From the NCBI GenBank assembly GCA_002104985.1, contig MCGO01000005.1:1-64000 (forward strand): DNA of 64,000 nucleotides, given 5' to 3'. Below are positions 45,870-55,055 of this stretch, one piece after another. The first letter of the stretch is position 1. Every line of letters starts with the position of its first letter. A program made the position numbers and the translations under genes. The notes beneath the pieces were generated by a model. That model saw nothing but the letters and a program-made list of their open reading frames with translations. It was not told the DNA's origin and ran no database searches. This DNA comes from Rhizoclosmatium globosum. Taxonomy: Eukaryota; Chytridiomycota; Chytridiomycetes; Chytridiales; Chytriomycetaceae.

Positions 45870-46821
45870 TGTGAAACCTCTAACTGGTCTCAATCCATCG
45901 ACTGGACGACGACAGACCTCGATCGTTATAGATTTGGAAGTAATGTCCATCCTACCCTGCAGGTCCATTGGCCCCAATTGCAGAGCGGGAAATGTGCGGT
46001 TCCTAAGCACGTTAGAGCATTGTAGAACTAACAGTAAGGGAAGGGAAAGAACAGGAAAGAGAATAACAATAAAAGAAACAACACAACTAATAAAGAAATA
46101 CTCCACCTCGTAGCTGCTCAACTTACCCCACTGAAGAGCGCTTTTAGGACTAGTGCCGCATGACCTCAACACGGTCTATAGCTCCTTTTCCTACGCTCCG
46201 AACGACCAAGTCCAAACGTTAGAACGTGTCATTATATATGCTCGGTTTAGCAATCCGTGGGGAACTAGGTTCCTGCCTCCGCTCAAATATAATAAACTGT
46301 CGAGTCGCACCATGATCACCCCGCTGTACCTCTTGATCCATGGCTGCACAACTCCCCTTTGACTAAACGACGTCACCACGGTTATTTCCAGAAGCCGTTA
46401 TCCGGTCCTAAGCGCTTCACGGTCCATTGACGTTATCCACGTTACTTTTGGCCAGACCTACAACCCACAGGTCCCCTAACTAGAGATTCTTCCTGTGCCC
46501 ATTGTACCTGTGCTACTTGTTCAACACTATCGCTCAGAACTCGCAACGAGATTCCCTGGCGTGAATATGGTCGACAACAGCGCTCACCCGCAGCGACTGT
46601 CGAAGGGTCCTTGAATATACTCTCTATGCTCGCCACAGCACTTCAATTATAGACAACTTCAATCTTTACTGATTTACCGCTGATCCCCCATAACAACAAA
46701 TAAATAAGCAAAGTACATAAATAACAATATAATAAAACGTAAAAGAATAAATACAAGCCCTGTTGCCAAGTCTTTGAACCTAGGTAATGAACAAGAAGAA
46801 CCCCTTGTGAAGTACTTCACA
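45870..46821 (-). repeat. 3' LTR
   Basis: 952 bp, bounded on the plus strand by TGTGAAACC and TACTTCACA, with 6-bp inverted termini TGTGAA/TTCACA. Same sequence as 60098-61049 as far as I can read, with no length difference. The inner end (46806-46821) is a 16-bp palindrome TGTGAAGTACTTCACA. Small open frames inside occur identically in both LTRs and have no domain. Confidence 0.95.
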
Positions 46822-47180
46822 GTGACCCCAAAAACAATCTTGTGGTTGCTCCGTCAGCCACGTGGGTACGTGTCAGAAGCAGCAAGATGTTGAATAGTAT
46901 TTTAAATTTATGAGGTATGACAAATCACACCGCTGGGTAGCGTTAAGCATGAAATGTGAGGGACCTAGGGTTTCGTCACTGGAGGGTTTGTCCTTAAAGT
47001 TCACCAAACTAGTATTCAAAGGCCTGCAACCTAAAATAACACCTTATAAGTAACAACACTAAATACACACCATACCAAATAACCCGAAACGCCAAATAAC
47101 CCCACACCTAACATCTCCCGCCTCAATATCTACAAATAGTCATCCTGACTTATCCATCTATAACAAGGCAACATATATCC
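46822..47180 (-). other. Element 3' untranslated region
   Basis: 359 bases between the pol stop and the 3' LTR. Just before the LTR the element strand reads TTTTTGGGGTCAC, a poor polypurine tract. No frame of note. Confidence 0.6.
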
Positions 47181-50100
47181 TTACTTAGCAGTAGGTCGTT
47201 CTCTCAGTGTCCTAGTATGTTGCGTTGCTGGTGTATTCACTTTAGGTGAGACTCTAGCCTTGGAGGTTACAGTAGTCTCTGACTGTTGAACAGTCTTGGT
47301 CTTCCTTTCAGATTCCTTGGTCTTGCTCTGTGTCACAGTCCTCTTCCTTGTAGACTTAGTGCCAGCAAATGCAGCTTTCACAATCTGCGGTGTCAGCAAA
47401 AGATTATCATCAATTTTGAGTAGCTTCGGCATAGGTGAGGTACGTGTCCATTCTCCATTCAGCCAGTCCTGGTAAAGTTCATAATACTCAGGGTTTGTCC
47501 TCTTAACTGAATTATCCCAAACATCATTGAGGATAGCCTCAGGAATTCCTGCATGTGGTTGCCAACTAGTATTCCTGGACTTGTTCTGATGTAGCCATTC
47601 CACAAGATACCAGTAAGCACGGTTCTCAAACTTAATCTTCTTCACATTAGATATAACATAAAGTGGATCTGATCTATCAATCTCAGACCACTCTGGATCA
47701 AACTTCTTACGAAGCATCTCATGGGTCTCATCAAGAGACTGGTAAGAATCTGTTGGACGGCGGTTTGTGATAGTATATTTCATATACTCGCGCATCTCAT
47801 CCTCAAAACTAACATTGGAGTCCTTCAGTGCCTTAGCTGCTGAATCAATAGGCCTTGTCGGTGTAAAGGGCCGCAGCCTACTGACATGTACTTTCCTGAC
47901 AACAATTACTCGTCCAGGGAAATTCTCTATGATAGTGTATTGGGTTTCCGTATCCCCTCCTGAGCGGTCATAGATCCTAACAGGGCCTACCCACCTGGGG
48001 ACAAACTTCTTTGTTACTTTCAGTCTTTGAGCTTCAGCTTCAATAGGTACTGCTAACCATGCTCTGTCTCCTATCTCAAAACTGTAAGGAGCCCTGTCCC
48101 TCTCTAAGGATGCTGCTCTCAACTTGTCCTGTGCTTGCATTACTTTGTCCTTCACAACATCATAGGCAGCCTTCAATCCAGTTCTCAACCTCTGGAGGAC
48201 AAGTTTCCTAATCTCCTCACTAGTTTCTTCAGCATATTCCTCATTATCCTGAACAAGGAATGTCTCCAGGTCAAAGTTCTGGTCATCCACTTGTGGACTA
48301 AGGACAGTCTTATATGTTAAGTCCTGATATGCAAAGTCAATTCCTAGACAAGGTGCTCGGAGGAACTTGAAGTCTCCCGACCCTTGCCATACAGGTTTAT
48401 CCTCAAGCATAATTATCTTCTCAAATCGCGGATCAAAAATGATACTATTCCAATCTGTAGGACGTGCACCTTCAGTTCCAAATGAACGGTAGGAACAAGT
48501 AAGTAATCCCATCTTCAGTGAAAGGTAAGGGCCAATAGCCATTTCTGATATGTCACCAAGCGACTCTGGGGGAGGTCCAGGGTGAACAATTCCTGGTCTA
48601 CTATAAATAGACACTACTCTAGGTGCCGGGAAACGATCTAACTTAACCAAGTAAGGGGTATGTCCTGGTCGAATACGATAAGATCCCTTAAGATCAACAC
48701 TGGTTCCGTCCTTCAAGAAGAAGTACCCTGGTATATGCTCCTTAGTATTTCCTTTGCCTCTGGGTTCAAACACCAAGACTAACACATCTAGAGCAAACGC
48801 CTCATAGGCATCTTTTAGCACTTGCCAAAAGGGTACATCTTTCTTATAACCATGTATCTTAAGACATAACTTATCCTTGAACTGCTTCATGTTGGAAAAC
48901 CTTGCAACTGCAATTCGAGGGAACTGGGGTTGCTCTCCTTTCATCATCATAAATGATGTGTGGGTTTCCTCAACATAATCCACTGGTCTGCAATCACTAA
49001 CACTGTGACTAGGTGTAAAGCTAGAATCCTCCAACTCAGTGTCAACGTTGTATACTGTTTCCTTATTGGTTTCTGCTATATCCAGGAGGTCCAACTCATC
49101 TGGATATAACTCATCATCAGGGCTGACCCCAAAAAACAAGTCTGTGGGCAGCCTTGCATCTCTTCCGTGCCACATGAAAAAAGGTGTTTCACCTGTGGTC
49201 GAATGTACATGTGTTCTGTACGCAAATAGGACAAATGGGAGTATCTCGTCCCAGTCGTCAAACTCATACTTATTGATATAAGCCCTTATTCCTTGTGACA
49301 AGGTCTTAATAACTCTTTCAACTGTACCGTTAGCTCGTGGCCAATAAGGTGCTGTAAATGTCTTTTCAAAACCTAGGGCCTTTGACAACAACTTAATCAA
49401 GTTATCACTGAAAGGTGCGCCTCCATCTGTGTGAAGGAACACAGGTATTCCAGTTCTAACAAATACTTCTGTCACTAAGGCCTTTATCACGGTCTCAGCC
49501 TTGAGGTCAGGGATAGGAACGGCTTCAACCCACTTTGTAAAACTATCAATACACACCATGACGTACTGACAGCCTGTCTCTGAGCCTTCTTTCAAGGGAC
49601 CTACAAAATCAACAAACATACGCTCATTGGGGTAATTTCCTATGGGTATCGGGTGAAGATATCCTTTCCTCTGACGGTGGTCTTTTGTCTTTTGACATGT
49701 CTCACAACTCTCACAGTATGACTTAAAGTCTTCAATTATTGAAGGCCACCAAAATCTATCCAACAAAGTTGGTAGTATCTTCGAATAACCCAAGTGTGCT
49801 CCATAAAGGTCGGCATGGTGACGGTCAAAGATCTCCTGTCTCATTCCATCAGGGATGCATAATGCTATACGACCTGGTTGTCGCCTCACTGTCTTAGAAG
49901 TAAGCTCAGCAACATGGTACAACAATCCGTTCTTATCAAGAACCATGGACTGGGCTGTGCGCACAATTCCTTTGAACTTGGATTCGCGGGTCTTACCTGT
50001 CCTCATGAAGAATAGGACTTCACTAAAGAACTCGTCTCCTTCTTGTAACTTCTTAATCCTAGCCACATCATATCCTTCAAATGGTATTGTTTCAAGGTTA

Positions 50101-50672
50101 TAATTACACTCATAGGTGAAAGGGCTCTCTGCCTTGGGATCAAGCCAAGTGGTCTCATCTGGCATATCTGCAAAACCATACTTATGTAAGTTCACATGAA
50201 GCTCAAGTCTCAAGTGATCACTTAAGCTCTCGTCCATATTCACTCGCACATCAAAGTCTTCCTCTTTGATTCGCTTGTCAACCAAGACATGATCAATTCT
50301 CCAGAAAGGGTATTCCTTCTTATCCAGTCCTTTGAGTAACCAAGTGGCACCCATTTCCTTGGGGTGTTTAGTCCTAAATCCATCTGTGAAGTTCTCAGTC
50401 ATCTTCAAGAACCAAAGTTGTTCTTCTGGTGTTATAGACGAAGGGAACCTGTTTTCAAAGCCTTCCTCCTTTACAAATGGGAGTAAGTCTTCTGCCGTTG
50501 GTGCAATATTAAAGTCACCCAGGACAAAAACATAGTGCCGCTCTCTCAGAGAGTCACAGTACTTCTTGAGTTTATCCAGGAAGCGCATCTTATATTCATG
50601 GCGCTCTGACTTGCGCATTCCACTAGGAACATAGGTTGTTATAAAAGCAAAGTCTGCTAGTTTAAGAGTCAA
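47181..50672 (-). CDS. Retrotransposon pol, part 3: EEP C-terminal half, integrase, chromodomain
   Basis: 1163 codons. Residues 1-165 complete the APE1-like nuclease: TYVPSG (Tyr14), LGDFNIAP (Asp53 and Asn55), SITPEEQLWF, WRIDHVLVD (Asp near 126) and SDHLRLEL (Asp-His near 150). Residues 275-320 hold the integrase zinc-binding H2C2 motif (RHHADLYGAHLGYSKI, CESCETCQ). The DDE core follows: VDFVGP (Asp near 354), HTDGGAPFSDN (near 414) and NGTVERVIKTL (Glu near 451). Residues about 520-820 are an unassigned insertion, followed by the usual helix (LRTGLKAAYDVVKDKVMQAQ) and the beta-rich C-terminal domain (GDRAWLAVP, FVPRWVGPVRI). A chromodomain sits near 1003-1055 (YVISNVKKIKFENRAYWYLV, EWL, SWQP). 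It begins by overlapping the previous frame at 50669-50672 with a -1 offset. The true junction is near 50685, inside the nuclease. Confidence 0.92.
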   Translation of the reverse strand: MTLKLADFAFITTYVPSGMRKSERHEYKMRFLDKLKKYCDSLRERHYVFVLGDFNIAPTAEDLLPFVKEEGFENRFPSSITPEEQLWFLKMTENFTDGFRTKHPKEMGATWLLKGLDKKEYPFWRIDHVLVDKRIKEEDFDVRVNMDESLSDHLRLELHVNLHKYGFADMPDETTWLDPKAESPFTYECNYNLETIPFEGYDVARIKKLQEGDEFFSEVLFFMRTGKTRESKFKGIVRTAQSMVLDKNGLLYHVAELTSKTVRRQPGRIALCIPDGMRQEIFDRHHADLYGAHLGYSKILPTLLDRFWWPSIIEDFKSYCESCETCQKTKDHRQRKGYLHPIPIGNYPNERMFVDFVGPLKEGSETGCQYVMVCIDSFTKWVEAVPIPDLKAETVIKALVTEVFVRTGIPVFLHTDGGAPFSDNLIKLLSKALGFEKTFTAPYWPRANGTVERVIKTLSQGIRAYINKYEFDDWDEILPFVLFAYRTHVHSTTGETPFFMWHGRDARLPTDLFFGVSPDDELYPDELDLLDIAETNKETVYNVDTELEDSSFTPSHSVSDCRPVDYVEETHTSFMMMKGEQPQFPRIAVARFSNMKQFKDKLCLKIHGYKKDVPFWQVLKDAYEAFALDVLVLVFEPRGKGNTKEHIPGYFFLKDGTSVDLKGSYRIRPGHTPYLVKLDRFPAPRVVSIYSRPGIVHPGPPPESLGDISEMAIGPYLSLKMGLLTCSYRSFGTEGARPTDWNSIIFDPRFEKIIMLEDKPVWQGSGDFKFLRAPCLGIDFAYQDLTYKTVLSPQVDDQNFDLETFLVQDNEEYAEETSEEIRKLVLQRLRTGLKAAYDVVKDKVMQAQDKLRAASLERDRAPYSFEIGDRAWLAVPIEAEAQRLKVTKKFVPRWVGPVRIYDRSGGDTETQYTIIENFPGRVIVVRKVHVSRLRPFTPTRPIDSAAKALKDSNVSFEDEMREYMKYTITNRRPTDSYQSLDETHEMLRKKFDPEWSEIDRSDPLYVISNVKKIKFENRAYWYLVEWLHQNKSRNTSWQPHAGIPEAILNDVWDNSVKRTNPEYYELYQDWLNGEWTRTSPMPKLLKIDDNLLLTPQIVKAAFAGTKSTRKRTVTQSKTKESERKTKTVQQSETTVTSKARVSPKVNTPATQHTRTLRERPTAK

Positions 50673-51304
50673 GATACGACCCTCACTTCCTCGTTAACAG
50701 ATGGACCTTTTTCGGTCTTAACCAATTCAGAGTCAAACTTTCCATTCAACTCCTTCCTCCAAAGTATGGCAACACCTGCATAGCCTGTTTGTGTATCGTT
50801 AAGTGAACAGTTCCAATTTGGGAGGTTCTTCAATGATTCAACAAGTTTCTGGCTTTTGCCGTCTTTGCCAACTCTTGTTTCCTGTATACACCAAATACTA
50901 CTCTTGCTTTGATTGAGAAAGTGTTCAATGTTATCCACCGTATGAAATGCTGGACTTATTCCATGCTTATCATTATGTTTCTTCAACAAGTTTCTCAGGC
51001 CATTACAGTTCTCATTCGAAATGTTTACTGAAGGGCATTTTATACCTCCCAAAGGTTTTAGTGATGCACGGATGTCATCAACCGAACGGATAGTCTTGTC
51101 CCGACTCTTCCGGCGCATCATGCGCTTTGAAAGCTCCGTAATTAGTTGATGGGTTGTTTCCTGCTTCATTTCAGTCTTGTTCAACATAGACTCATAAAGT
51201 TTCTTGAACCTGTTTCCAGCGTACACTACTTTTTCAGGCGTTGGATTGTGATGTCCATACATATAGCAATCTAAAAATGTTTCGAGTGGGGGGTGTTCTA
51301 TCAA
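50669..51304 (-). CDS. Retrotransposon pol, part 2: EEP endonuclease N-terminal half
   Basis: 211 codons, opening with TTG rather than ATG because it is really a continuation of the frame upstream (an acidic linker DSDTESDISAETANTV is readable before it). Residues 1-90 are a basic linker. From about residue 95 the exonuclease-endonuclease-phosphatase fold begins: ENCNGLRNLLKKH corresponds to the WNVDGLRA strand of APE1 (catalytic Asn kept, the following Asp replaced by Asn), WCIQETRVG holds the catalytic Glu (near 140), and GYAGVAILWR matches the GYSGVGLLSR strand. The end runs out of frame near 50685, after which VRVVS replaces the expected EGRILTLK of the next frame. Confidence 0.88.
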   Translation of the reverse strand: MIEHPPLETFLDCYMYGHHNPTPEKVVYAGNRFKKLYESMLNKTEMKQETTHQLITELSKRMMRRKSRDKTIRSVDDIRASLKPLGGIKCPSVNISNENCNGLRNLLKKHNDKHGISPAFHTVDNIEHFLNQSKSSIWCIQETRVGKDGKSQKLVESLKNLPNWNCSLNDTQTGYAGVAILWRKELNGKFDSELVKTEKGPSVNEEVRVVS

Positions 51305-54300
51305 GACAGTGTTGGCTGTTTCTGCTGAGATATCCGACTCAGTGTCAGAATCCTCTTGGTCAACCTCCTGACCATCTGTCCCACTTTTTGAGCATCGCCT
51401 CTCCGAGGTGATAATGTATCCTTGTTATGGAGTTTTACTCTTGAAAGGGCATCAGCCACAAACTGAGTTTTCCCTGCTACATGGTGTAATGTGATGTCGT
51501 AGTCTGCAAGTGCATATGCCCATCTTGCAAAGCGCCCTGTCAGCTCACCCTTCTTGAAGAGAGGTAAGAGAGCTGAGTGGTCTGTTTCAATTGTAACGGG
51601 CCTATTCCAAATCCATCTATCAAATGAATTGATAGCCCAGATTACAGCAAGTCCTTCCCTGTCTGTGTTACTATATCTTTGTTCCACAGGTGATAAGGTC
51701 CTGGAAATAAAAGCGACTGGTTCCTTTTTATTTCCTCGCTTGACATAGAGGGCACCGCCAAGGGCGTAGCCTGATGCATCACACTCAATGATGAATTCAT
51801 CATCTACTGTTGGGATTGCAAGAACTATGTCTTCCTTTAACGCTTTCTTAATGGTTGCAAAAGAGTCTTTACAACTCTCGTCAAAATCGAAGAAAATGTC
51901 GTCTCTTAGCAGTCTGAACAAAGGTGCTGCTTTTGTTGCATAACCTTCCATATATCTCTTGAAGTAATTTGCAAATCCTAGAAACTGTTGCAGTTGCTTC
52001 TTAGTCTTAGGTTGAGGCCAATTATCAATATCCATAATTTTGTTAGGTTGTTTCCTCAATCCTTCCTTCGAGATGACATGACCTAGAAATGGGAGGTCTG
52101 TGTAAAAGAACTGACATTTCGACGGTTTAATCTTCAAGTTATAATCATTTAATCTCTGAAGCACTAACTCGATATGCTTAAGATGATCTTCCGCATTATC
52201 AGAATAGATGATAATGTCATCAATATAAACTAATGCAAATACGCATTTGTAGTTAGCAAGTACAGTGTCCATTACTCGCTGAAAACTAGGAGGTGCGTTT
52301 GTTAAACCAAAAGGTAATACTTCAAACTGGAACAATCCTTGTGATGTTATAAACGCTGTCTTCTCTTTGCTTTCCGGTGACAGTGGAATCTGCCAAAATC
52401 CTGACTCCAGATCAACAGAACTGAAGAATAGTTTATTGCCAACCAGTCCAAACATATCATCTATGTTCGGAAGAGGGTACCTATCCGGTACCGTTATTTC
52501 ATTCAACTTTCTGAAGTCAACACAAAATCGCCAACTTCCATCTGGTTTCTTAGCAAGTACTACGGGTGCTGCATAAGCAGACGTTGAAGGGCTAATAATA
52601 TTAGTTTCCTTCATCTTCTTAATATGTTCCAATATAACTAATGCGCGACCTGGTCCTTCTGGATAGGGATACTGTCTAGGTATACGCGCATTTTCCTTGA
52701 TTTCAATCTCATGGGGAGGTACCTTAAGGTGACCTGTTGTGACATGTTTGTTGAACACACCAGGGAACTTCAGAATTATCTTGATTAAGCGTTCCTTGAT
52801 ATCGGTTGTGTCAACTAAATGCTCCAACTTTGACATATGCGAAAGATCAAATTTCGCAATCAGCTCCTCATCTGAGTTTGCAGCTGGTTCGCGAATATAG
52901 TCTCGTTTATCTTCCTTTGAAGTGTCATGCGTAGGTGTTGAATCCATGATAATGTTATCAACTTTGTCGTCCTTAATAGCGTGTGGTGTCACATTTGGTA
53001 CCTGTTCCGGCTCTCCTTGTGGTAGTTCTCCTTTCTGAGCAGCTTCTGCTTCTGCGTCAAGTTTACGCTGCGTTTCTTCAAGTTCGCGCTTCTTAGCCTC
53101 CTTGGCAATAGAGAGGAATAAAGTGACTTGTTCCTTCTTACGCGCAAATTTAAAAAGGGGGTATTTTGTAAAACGCCCTTTAAACAGTTGTCTTGCTGAT
53201 TTGGCTTCCGAAAGGTCGAGAGCTTCCTGTACTTCGTCTGACTTTGGGTGTTTTGTGTGGAGCATGTCAATTTCATCATCCACCTCAATAATATCAGTAT
53301 CAAAGGTTAAGTTCGAAGCTCTAGTTGCTGGTTTTGATGGAATCATATCAAACTCATCGACTCTCTCCAAATTCTTAAGTTTCTGAGACTCATCAAAATC
53401 CTTGAGTTTTTGAATTGCACGAGGTAATGGATCCAAGGAGTCTGCCTCATTGGGAATTTCCTCGTACACATTTTTCCATAGGTGTTCTTCGAAGTCGCCA
53501 TCGTCTCCGAAGTGTTGCCAGAGATGCGAACGGTCTTCTATATCAAAAACACCTTCCTGCTCACGTTTCAGAATCTTTTCCACATCGTCCATACTCTTTG
53601 GATTGTGCATTTGACAAATCAATGCCAACTCACTCATTGCGAAAGAGTCTTCCAGTAGAGATTGCGGAATCTGATCCACAATACTCACCATTGACATAGC
53701 ACAACTATCTATATCCATTAGTGGTGTACCTTTCTTTACAACTAATTTCTTCTGGCCAACGTATAGGACAGGTACTTTGATAGAATCTCGTTCTAACAAA
53801 TCACTTGTTTTAAACGCGAGGCTCTCAGGATAAATGCCTCTATCCTGCATCTGTCTAAGACCCATTGCTAAACAAGTCTCAGCGACGTCATCACGCATTA
53901 AACCATGATCCTTTGGAAATGAGACATGAACACCAATTTTCGTAGGTCCTTTTTCAAACACCGTGTCTTCTGTGAAAACAAGTCCAAAGAAAGACTCTGG
54001 GTTGTAAATAGTTTCGTAAAACTTGATTGGTGTTGAACGTGAAACCCGTTTCTTTATAGGAATATTCTCATCCCCATAGAGATAATACTCATATTTCTGG
54101 TTATCTTTCCAGTTCACCATTTCATTTTCAAAGTTGAAATTTATTCCAAACTGATCGAGTTGTGGTGTACCCAGTAGTACGTCCCGTCCTTTTGCTATCT
54201 CCATACAAACATGAAGCCGGATCTTCTGGACTTGGGAACGTAGAAAAGTTTCTCCTGGACAGAATTCGACGTCTACATATCCTAAAAGTGGTTGTTCACC

Positions 54301-54999
54301 GCCAATCCCTCTCGTTGATGTAGGTCGCGGGTACTTATACACCAAGGGTCTTGTCGGGAGTCTATTCACTAAATCTAAAGTGATAAGGCCACAACTACTA
54401 CAGCTATCTCCCATCACGTTGGGAATGTCTATTCCTCCGACATTTCCTGCAAATGTTGAAATAGTGTATCGTCGATTCTTCTTATTCCAATCAAGCGAGG
54501 CGTTTCGAAGGTACTCCTCAGCATTCCACGATTGGGTGTCACTAATCCTTGTAATTGCAAAGGAGTCGTCTTGAAATCTTGCAACGACAGTGTTTCCAAT
54601 TGTAACCCGTTTCTTGGGTTTCATTACGTTCCGAAATTCTTCGCGACACATTTCCTCAAGTGTAAAAGGTTGTTCCGCATATAAATACCTTGAAGGTTTC
54701 AAAACTGTCGGGAATCTATGCATCGGTAGTTTCGGCGTCGCAACGACCTTGACTTTTGGAATGGCCGTCCACGTGTGTTCGATCGATGGAAATAGTTGAG
54801 CCTGAAACGCTAATGATTCTGGATCTACTATTTCTTCAGCCCTAAACACTTTTGTAGTCTTTCCTTCTTCTACTTCTGTGTCTGCTTCAGCGGTTTCATC
54901 ATTCGAAGAGGGAACATTTTGTACACCAACATCATTTATTTCAACGTCAATTAAACTCGAATCTATTGTGTTTAAGGTTTCAAGGGAATCCTTAATCAC
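51301..54999 (-). CDS. Retrotransposon pol, part 1: protease, reverse transcriptase, RNase H
   Basis: 1232 codons in one frame. Near residue 198 is the retropepsin-like active site VMGDSCSSCGLI (DSC in place of DTG or DSG), followed by VLLGTPQLDQFGINFNFEN, the flap-to-core block usual before RT. A linker of about 400 residues rich in charged residues follows. RT: KKPDGSWRFCVDFRKLNEIT, YPLPNIDDMF, LFQFEVLPFGLTNAPPSFQR, LVYIDDIIIYS (YIDD near 927) and PFLGHVIS. RNase H: FIIECDASGYALGGALY, SNTDREGLAVIWAI, IETDHSALLPLF and GKTQFVADALSR. After DALSR the frame drifts. From the A-run at 51384-51388 the -1 frame carries the better acidic linker into the EEP domain. Confidence 0.95.
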   Translation of the reverse strand: MIKDSLETLNTIDSSLIDVEINDVGVQNVPSSNDETAEADTEVEEGKTTKVFRAEEIVDPESLAFQAQLFPSIEHTWTAIPKVKVVATPKLPMHRFPTVLKPSRYLYAEQPFTLEEMCREEFRNVMKPKKRVTIGNTVVARFQDDSFAITRISDTQSWNAEEYLRNASLDWNKKNRRYTISTFAGNVGGIDIPNVMGDSCSSCGLITLDLVNRLPTRPLVYKYPRPTSTRGIGGEQPLLGYVDVEFCPGETFLRSQVQKIRLHVCMEIAKGRDVLLGTPQLDQFGINFNFENEMVNWKDNQKYEYYLYGDENIPIKKRVSRSTPIKFYETIYNPESFFGLVFTEDTVFEKGPTKIGVHVSFPKDHGLMRDDVAETCLAMGLRQMQDRGIYPESLAFKTSDLLERDSIKVPVLYVGQKKLVVKKGTPLMDIDSCAMSMVSIVDQIPQSLLEDSFAMSELALICQMHNPKSMDDVEKILKREQEGVFDIEDRSHLWQHFGDDGDFEEHLWKNVYEEIPNEADSLDPLPRAIQKLKDFDESQKLKNLERVDEFDMIPSKPATRASNLTFDTDIIEVDDEIDMLHTKHPKSDEVQEALDLSEAKSARQLFKGRFTKYPLFKFARKKEQVTLFLSIAKEAKKRELEETQRKLDAEAEAAQKGELPQGEPEQVPNVTPHAIKDDKVDNIIMDSTPTHDTSKEDKRDYIREPAANSDEELIAKFDLSHMSKLEHLVDTTDIKERLIKIILKFPGVFNKHVTTGHLKVPPHEIEIKENARIPRQYPYPEGPGRALVILEHIKKMKETNIISPSTSAYAAPVVLAKKPDGSWRFCVDFRKLNEITVPDRYPLPNIDDMFGLVGNKLFFSSVDLESGFWQIPLSPESKEKTAFITSQGLFQFEVLPFGLTNAPPSFQRVMDTVLANYKCVFALVYIDDIIIYSDNAEDHLKHIELVLQRLNDYNLKIKPSKCQFFYTDLPFLGHVISKEGLRKQPNKIMDIDNWPQPKTKKQLQQFLGFANYFKRYMEGYATKAAPLFRLLRDDIFFDFDESCKDSFATIKKALKEDIVLAIPTVDDEFIIECDASGYALGGALYVKRGNKKEPVAFISRTLSPVEQRYSNTDREGLAVIWAINSFDRWIWNRPVTIETDHSALLPLFKKGELTGRFARWAYALADYDITLHHVAGKTQFVADALSRVKLHNKDTLSPRRGDAQKVGQMVRRLTKRILTLSRISQQKQPTLS

Positions 55000-55055
55000 G
55001 TCCAGGTTTAAGTCGTCGACAGGGAGTGAGGTACTGAAATCAGAAGAGGGAACTA

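Noticed and set aside
46153..46636. Small open frames in the LTR (also at 60381-60864)
   Set aside because: They occur identically in both LTRs and have no domain; LTR sequence explains them.
50669..51304. EEP domain as an independent host APE1 gene trapped in the element
   Set aside because: It has no start codon, no introns and no separate ends; its frames join RNase H on one side and integrase on the other through the same polyprotein, with element-like linkers.
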